This document shows, piece by piece, positions 12,718-16,717 of a stretch of DNA of 16,717 nt. The position numbers and the translations under genes are program-made. The notes under the pieces were generated by a model, which was given only the letters and a program-made list of their open reading frames with translations, did not search any database and was not told the origin of the DNA. Source of the stretch: an uncultured Eubacteriales bacterium (GTDB taxonomy: Bacteria > Bacillota > Clostridia > UBA1381 > UBA9506); contig UQYH01000047.1 of assembly GCA_900545185.1 (NCBI GenBank), positions 1-16,717 on the forward strand. The letters run 5' to 3'. How positions within the stretch are numbered: position 1 is the stretch's first letter; every line of letters starts with the position of its first letter.

Positions 12718-14076
12718 ATGAAAATCATTATTGTCGGTGACGGCAAGGTGGGTATGACCTTGACGGAGTACTTAGCTTGCGAAGGTTACGATGTGATGGT
12801 GATAGATAATAACCCCAAAATTGTTCAAAACGTTGTGAACACCTATGATGTAATGGGTATCAGCGGCAACGGCGCCAATTATGACGTTTTGGTTGAGGCC
12901 GGTGCGGCACGTGCCGACCTTTTAATCGCTGCTACCAGTTCGGATGAAGTGAACATTTTAAGCTGTCTGATGGCTAAAAAAATCGGCACGCGCCACACGA
13001 TTGCACGTGTGCGCAACCCCGAATATGCGCGTCAGCTTGTTTTCATCCGTGAAGAGCTGGGGCTGAGCATGGTTGTCAATCCCGAATTTGAAGCCGCACG
13101 GGAAATTGCGCGGATTTTGCGTTTTCCCTCTGCCATTAAAATAGACTGTTTTTCAAAGGGACGTGTCGATCTGGCCGAGATTCGGTTGCCCGAAGGCGGT
13201 CATTTAGCTGGCCAGAAGCTTTCGGAGCTGTATAAAATCTGTAAGGATAAAATCTTAATCTGTGCCGTGCAGCGCGGCGAACAGGTCGTCATACCCGACG
13301 GTAATTTTGTACTCTCGGCAGGCGATCGGATTCATATTACCGGTTCCCACGCCGCGTTGGCCTCCTTTTTTAAGGCCATCGGCATGTTTAAACAAAAATC
13401 CAAGCACGTTTTAATTATCGGCGGCGGTAAAATTGCTTTTTATTTGGCACGGCAAATGGCCGATGTGGGCGTTGATATTAAAATTATCGAACAAAACGAA
13501 GCACGCTGTTTGGAGCTTTCGGAAAAGCTGCCGCGTGCAACCATTATCAACGGCGACGGAACCGACCGCTCTACTCTGCTGGAAGAAGGACTGGAATCGT
13601 CCGATGCCTGCGTTGTACTGACAGGCATTGATGAAGAAAACATTATTGTTTCGCTGTATGCGCAGTCACTGGGTGTCAGCAAGGTTGTGACAAAAATTGA
13701 CAGAATTTCATTTGCCGACATGGTAGAAAGCGTCGGTATTGATACCTTTATCACGCCGAAGTTTATCACGGCAAACCGGATTGTGCGTTATGTCCGCGCC
13801 ATGCAGGATTCCGGCGGTTCGGCCGTTAAAACGCTGTATAAAATCGTCAACAATCATGTAGAAGCACTGGAATTTTCCATTGCTCAGGGCTGTCCTTATG
13901 TCAACACGCCCTTAAAGAAGCTGAAAACCAAAAAAAGTATGCTGATTGCAAGCATTATCCGCCGCGGACGTGTGATTATTCCCGGCGGTGATGACCACTT
14001 AGAGGTGGGCGACAGCATGATTGTCGTAACCACCACCAGCGGTTATGTTAAAAACTTAGACGATATTTTTGCTTAG
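12718..14076 (+). CDS. trkA: TrkA, K+ uptake system regulatory subunit
   Basis: TrkA is the cytoplasmic NAD(H)/nucleotide-binding ring that gates the TrkH potassium channel. The 452 residues contain two RCK units. The first has a Rossmann motif GDGKVG (7-12), the acidic residue D30 after strand two, and a C-terminal ligand-binding module to about residue 220. The second starts at KHVLIIGGGKIAFYLA (229-244) with E258, and ends with a second module (GCPYVNTPLKKL, then PGGDDHLEVGDSMIVV). The tandem arrangement separates TrkA from the single-unit KtrA. AGGAGG (12702-12707) is 10 bases before the ATG. trkH lies 70 bases downstream, so this is a complete two-part transporter. Confidence 0.95.
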   Translation: MKIIIVGDGKVGMTLTEYLACEGYDVMVIDNNPKIVQNVVNTYDVMGISGNGANYDVLVEAGAARADLLIAATSSDEVNILSCLMAKKIGTRHTIARVRNPEYARQLVFIREELGLSMVVNPEFEAAREIARILRFPSAIKIDCFSKGRVDLAEIRLPEGGHLAGQKLSELYKICKDKILICAVQRGEQVVIPDGNFVLSAGDRIHITGSHAALASFFKAIGMFKQKSKHVLIIGGGKIAFYLARQMADVGVDIKIIEQNEARCLELSEKLPRATIINGDGTDRSTLLEEGLESSDACVVLTGIDEENIIVSLYAQSLGVSKVVTKIDRISFADMVESVGIDTFITPKFITANRIVRYVRAMQDSGGSAVKTLYKIVNNHVEALEFSIAQGCPYVNTPLKKLKTKKSMLIASIIRRGRVIIPGGDDHLEVGDSMIVVTTTSGYVKNLDDIFA

Positions 14077-14078
14077 GT

Positions 14079-14106
14079 GTTAGGGTGTCAAGCCCCGGTG
14101 CCTAAC
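14079..14106 (+). other. Small inverted repeat between trkA and trkH
   Basis: GTTAGG (14079-14084) and CCTAAC (14101-14106) form a 6-bp stem with a 16-base loop just after the trkA stop. There is no T-run, so it is not a terminator; it might protect or separate the two coding regions in the mRNA. Confidence 0.35.
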
Positions 14107-14146
14107 AAGTACCATAACATCATGTCTATCGGAGGCGCATTTTGCA

Positions 14147-15592
14147 ATGAATTACAAAATGGTTGTGTACCTGCTGGGTCGTATTCTTTTGATTATGGCT
14201 CTTTTAATGTGTTTGCCGCTTGCAGTTGCCATTCTGTACCGCGAGGATACATGCATGGGCTTTTTTGCCGCTGTGCTCGCACAGCTTACATTGGGGCTGG
14301 GGTTTTCGCTCCGCAAGCCCAAAAATACGGAAATTTACGCGAAGGAAGGATTTATGATTGTTGCCATCTGCTGGCTGTTAACCTCGGTTTTCGGGGCGCT
14401 CCCTTTTTTTGTCAGCGGTGAGATTCCATCGTTTGCGGATGCTTTTTTCGAAACTGTTTCCGGTTTTACCACAACGGGTGCCAGTATTTTAGGCGAGCCG
14501 GAGGCACTTTCTTACAGCGCCCTGTTTTGGCGCAGCTTTACGCACTGGATAGGCGGTATGGGTGTGTTGGTGTTTGTTCTGGCGCTGATGCCCAAATCAC
14601 ACGCTACACAGTCTATGTATATTGCCCGTGCCGAAATGCCGGGGCCGCAGGTGGGCAAGCTTGTCTCGCGTCTGCGCAGTACGGCACAAATTTTATACGG
14701 CATTTACATTGCCCTGACCGCGCTTGAAGTGGTTTGCTTAATGCTGGCCGGCATGCCGTTTTTCGATAGCCTGCTCAATTCCTTTTCCACTGCGGGAACA
14801 GGCGGTTTTTGCTTAAAAAATGCCAGTATCGCCGCTTATGACAGTGTTGCCATCGACATGATTATCGGTGTGTTTATGATCCTGTTCGGCATCAACTTTT
14901 CGCTGTTTTATTTAGTGTTAACGGGCAATGTTTTGCAGGCCTTAAAAAGTGAGGAGCTTCGCTGGTATTTAGGCATTATTGCTGTTGCTTCTGTGTTGAT
15001 TGCCATCAATATTATGCCGCAATACACGGGGTTTTGGCAAGCCCTGCGCTACTCTGCATTTCAGGTTTCGTCATTGATTACAACCACGGGATTTATCACG
15101 GCGGACTATAGCAAATGGCCTGTTTTTTCGCAGACCATTTTAATTCTGCTCATGTTTGTGGGTGCCTGTGCCGGTTCTACGGGCGGCGGTATTAAGGTTT
15201 CAAGGATTTTAATTTTAATTAAGTCCTCCATTTGCGAGCTGCGCCACCAGCTGCGTCCCCGTTCGGTTACCACCATCACGCTGGAGGGCAAGCTGATTGA
15301 CAGTGAGGTAATTTCAAGCGTCATGTCCTATATGGCATTGTATTGCTTTATTTTTATTATATCACAGCTGCTTTTATCGCTGGACGCTTTTTCGTATGTA
15401 ACGAACTTTACGGCCGTTACAACCTGCATCAATAACGTTGGACCGGGGCTTGGTTCAATCGGTCCTGTTGATAACTTTTCAATCTTTACGCCGTTTTCAA
15501 AAATCGTGCTGTCGTTTGATATGCTGGCCGGAAGATTGGAGCTTTTACCGATTGCCATGTTATTTATGCCTTCCACCTGGAAGCGCCGATAA
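14147..15592 (+). CDS. trkH: TrkH family potassium transporter, membrane subunit
   Basis: This is the ion-conducting subunit of the Trk system in the cytoplasmic membrane. The 481 residues hold the four membrane-pore-membrane repeats with their selectivity-filter segments: TTTGAS (108-113), STAGTGGF (214-221), TTTGF (312-316) and NNVGPGLG (429-436). The GACAGSTGGGIKVSR stretch (339-353), in the intramembrane-loop region typical of the family, is intact. Length and topology are normal for TrkH/KtrB, and pairing with a two-unit TrkA argues for Trk. The ATG at 14147 has GGAGG (14131-14135) 11 bases upstream. A tautomerase gene follows after 30 bases. Confidence 0.95.
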   Translation: MNYKMVVYLLGRILLIMALLMCLPLAVAILYREDTCMGFFAAVLAQLTLGLGFSLRKPKNTEIYAKEGFMIVAICWLLTSVFGALPFFVSGEIPSFADAFFETVSGFTTTGASILGEPEALSYSALFWRSFTHWIGGMGVLVFVLALMPKSHATQSMYIARAEMPGPQVGKLVSRLRSTAQILYGIYIALTALEVVCLMLAGMPFFDSLLNSFSTAGTGGFCLKNASIAAYDSVAIDMIIGVFMILFGINFSLFYLVLTGNVLQALKSEELRWYLGIIAVASVLIAINIMPQYTGFWQALRYSAFQVSSLITTTGFITADYSKWPVFSQTILILLMFVGACAGSTGGGIKVSRILILIKSSICELRHQLRPRSVTTITLEGKLIDSEVISSVMSYMALYCFIFIISQLLLSLDAFSYVTNFTAVTTCINNVGPGLGSIGPVDNFSIFTPFSKIVLSFDMLAGRLELLPIAMLFMPSTWKRR

Positions 15593-15622
15593 TAAAATAA
15601 CGATAAGAAAGAGGGATTGATT

Positions 15623-15853
15623 ATGCCGCATATTACACTAAAAATGTATCAGGGCAGAACAGAAGAACAGAAGAAAGCCGCCGCAAAGGCCTTAACCGAA
15701 GCGCTGCAAAATACACTGGGCTGCACAGAGGAACATGTAAGTGTTTCAATTTACGATTATGATCCGGCCGAGTGGGGCGAAAAGGTATTTTACCCCGAAA
15801 TTATGGCAGATGAAGCGCATTTGTATAAAAAGCCGGACTATAAACCCATGTAA
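15623..15853 (+). CDS. 4-oxalocrotonate tautomerase-like protein
   Basis: A 76-residue member of the tautomerase superfamily, whose members use an N-terminal proline as general base after removal of Met. The start at 15623 is fixed by MPH, which puts Pro at mature position 1; the in-frame TTG two codons earlier would bury it and is rejected. GAGGG (15611-15615) is 7 bases upstream. Mature Arg11 (in GRTEEQK) is present, but the Arg39 of 4-oxalocrotonate tautomerase is replaced by Ser. The EWGEKVFYPEI and LYKKPDY stretches resemble the PptA/YdcE subgroup, whose natural substrates are not known. Oligomeric like its relatives by inference. It is the fourth gene of the hslO operon; no aromatic-degradation genes are nearby. 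Confidence 0.85.
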   Translation: MPHITLKMYQGRTEEQKKAAAKALTEALQNTLGCTEEHVSVSIYDYDPAEWGEKVFYPEIMADEAHLYKKPDYKPM

Positions 15854-15890
15854 AAAATTGATTTTTAATTCCGGCGAAAGGTGATGCTTC

Positions 15891-16619
15891 ATGAATATCC
15901 AAAAAAACAAATCGGATTTCTTGCTCTGCGAACGCAACTGGGTGTATTACACCTTAATTACTGTAGCCGGCTTTTTCGGTGCTTATACATATCTGCTGCG
16001 CGGCCATGTGTTTTGTAATGCACAAACCGGAAACATTGTTTTGCTGGGTATGGCGCTCGGTGCGGGTCACTTTAAAAGCGCACCGTACTACCTGCTTTCC
16101 ATTTTGGCTTATCTTTTGGGAGCCTTTGTGTCAGAACTGCTGCCGACTCATGTGCGGCGGCATATGCCCGTCCGCTGGGACACGCTTTTAATTGCAATCG
16201 AAATGCTTGCCGTCATCGGCTTGGGATGTATTCCCGAATCTGCACCGGTACAAATTTCGCAGGTGATTATTAACTTTATTGCCTCCATGCAGTACAACAC
16301 CTTTCGTCAGGCAGAAGGCACACCCATGGCAACGACCTTTGCAACCAATCACATACGCCAAATCGGCATTGGCTTGGCAAAGGAGGTTCACCATCGGCAT
16401 CTACCCGAAAAGCCGCATCGGCCTAAGCTTATTAAGCATTTATTTATGCTGCTCTGCTTTTTGGCAGGCGTTAGTGTCGGAACTGTATTTTGCAACCTGT
16501 GGCTCGGCAAAGCCATTTGGATGACCCTGCTCCCCTTCTCGGTCGTTTTCGCTGCCTTTTTACATGCGGATTTAACAACCGAAAAAGATTTAATTGAAAA
16601 AAAACCTTCAGGGCACTAA
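15891..16619 (+). CDS. DUF1275 (YoaK) family membrane protein
   Basis: A 242-residue inner-membrane protein with the DUF1275 hallmark, a glycine-rich first helix followed by GHVFCNAQTGNIVLLGMALG (38-57, QTGN at 45-48). About six hydrophobic segments are visible (near 19-36, 47-58, 66-84, 97-113, 180-200 and 205-228), with SQVIINFIASMQYNTFR between as a conserved family stretch. The Asp often found before the second glycine-rich turn is not seen here. Function in the family is unknown. The ATG at 15891 follows GAAAGGTGA, and the gene starts 37 bases after the tautomerase, so it is probably the last gene of the operon. Confidence 0.82.
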   Translation: MNIQKNKSDFLLCERNWVYYTLITVAGFFGAYTYLLRGHVFCNAQTGNIVLLGMALGAGHFKSAPYYLLSILAYLLGAFVSELLPTHVRRHMPVRWDTLLIAIEMLAVIGLGCIPESAPVQISQVIINFIASMQYNTFRQAEGTPMATTFATNHIRQIGIGLAKEVHHRHLPEKPHRPKLIKHLFMLLCFLAGVSVGTVFCNLWLGKAIWMTLLPFSVVFAAFLHADLTTEKDLIEKKPSGH

Positions 16620-16637
16620 AATTGCCATATATACAAA

Positions 16638-16674
16638 AAGCATCTTCCGCAACACAAGATTGCGGAAGATGCTT
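16638..16674 (-). terminator. Strong hairpin downstream of the DUF1275 gene
   Basis: Perfect 15-bp arms AAGCATCTTCCGCAA (16638-16652) and TTGCGGAAGATGCTT (16660-16674) with a 7-base loop. The T-run lies on the minus strand (CTTTTTGTATAT), so as an intrinsic terminator it best serves a minus-strand gene lying beyond the right edge. It may still stop or stabilise the plus-strand transcript. Confidence 0.75.
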
Positions 16675-16704
16675 GAGCGTGTCAAAAAAGTCGACACGCT
16701 TCAA
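16672..16704. other. Second hairpin overlapping the first
   Basis: AGCGTGTC (16676-16683) pairs with GACACGCT (16693-16700), extended by CTTG/CAAG across a one-base bulge; the loop contains six As. Its left base (16672-16674) is shared with the preceding hairpin, so the two cannot both form fully. Confidence 0.5.
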
Positions 16705-16717
16705 GTCGAAATCTCTC

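Noticed and set aside
15617..15622. TTG start two codons upstream of the tautomerase ATG
   Set aside because: It would place the catalytic proline internally; MPH at 15623 matches the family.

Overview
The window is ordinary-looking bacterial chromosome from a low- to mid-GC Gram-positive, most likely a Clostridia member (Oscillospiraceae/Ruminococcaceae-like; family level is a guess). The reasons are spoVT (an endospore-programme regulator), an AddB-type recombination nuclease, RemB and YaaA beside recF, strong GGAGG ribosome binding sites, and SigA-like TTGNNN-17-TATAAT promoters. I see no transposase, integrase, CRISPR array, tRNA or rRNA.

Layout. (1) 84-5830, plus strand: addB, then a two-gene sugar unit (a PfkB-family kinase and a mannitol-1-phosphate 5-dehydrogenase homologue) behind its own promoter, closed by a strong hairpin at 5857-5901. 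(2) 5970-8935, minus strand: a compact replication-initiation operon read dnaA > yaaA > recF > remB with gaps of 13, 3 and 13 bases. It lacks dnaN, which normally sits between dnaA and yaaA, and gyrB, which often follows remB. (3) 8936-9416: the divergent intergenic region upstream of dnaA. It holds a 97-nt element repeated in tandem with a 103-nt period. Each copy carries an extended -10 promoter pointing at dnaA plus nested dyads; the dnaA-proximal copy ends in a terminator-like hairpin with six Us. This is the likeliest place for oriC or for dnaA autoregulation, but I find no classical TTATCCACA boxes in it. (4) 9417-11436, plus strand: a short DtxR-family metalloregulator, a GNAT-like acyltransferase of unknown substrate, and spoVT, ending in a very strong terminator (11480-11518). 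(5) 11437-11820: a gene-free stretch with a possible structured element and then a strong promoter containing a perfect 25-bp palindrome. (6) 11821-16619, plus strand: hslO (Hsp33), trkA, trkH, a small 4-oxalocrotonate-tautomerase-like protein and a DUF1275/YoaK membrane protein, closely spaced and probably one operon. Hairpins at 16638-16704 close the window.

How the genes fit together: dnaA, recF and addB are DNA replication and repair functions; yaaA and remB are the usual conserved companions of recF. TrkA and TrkH form a complete K+ uptake system, here downstream of the redox-activated chaperone Hsp33. The kinase and MtlD homologue could together link a free hexose to a hexitol phosphate. 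The most interesting region is the dnaA upstream block, read together with the missing dnaN and an unusual DNA-recognition motif in DnaA (GGRNHAT instead of the usual GGRDHTT or GGRDHST).
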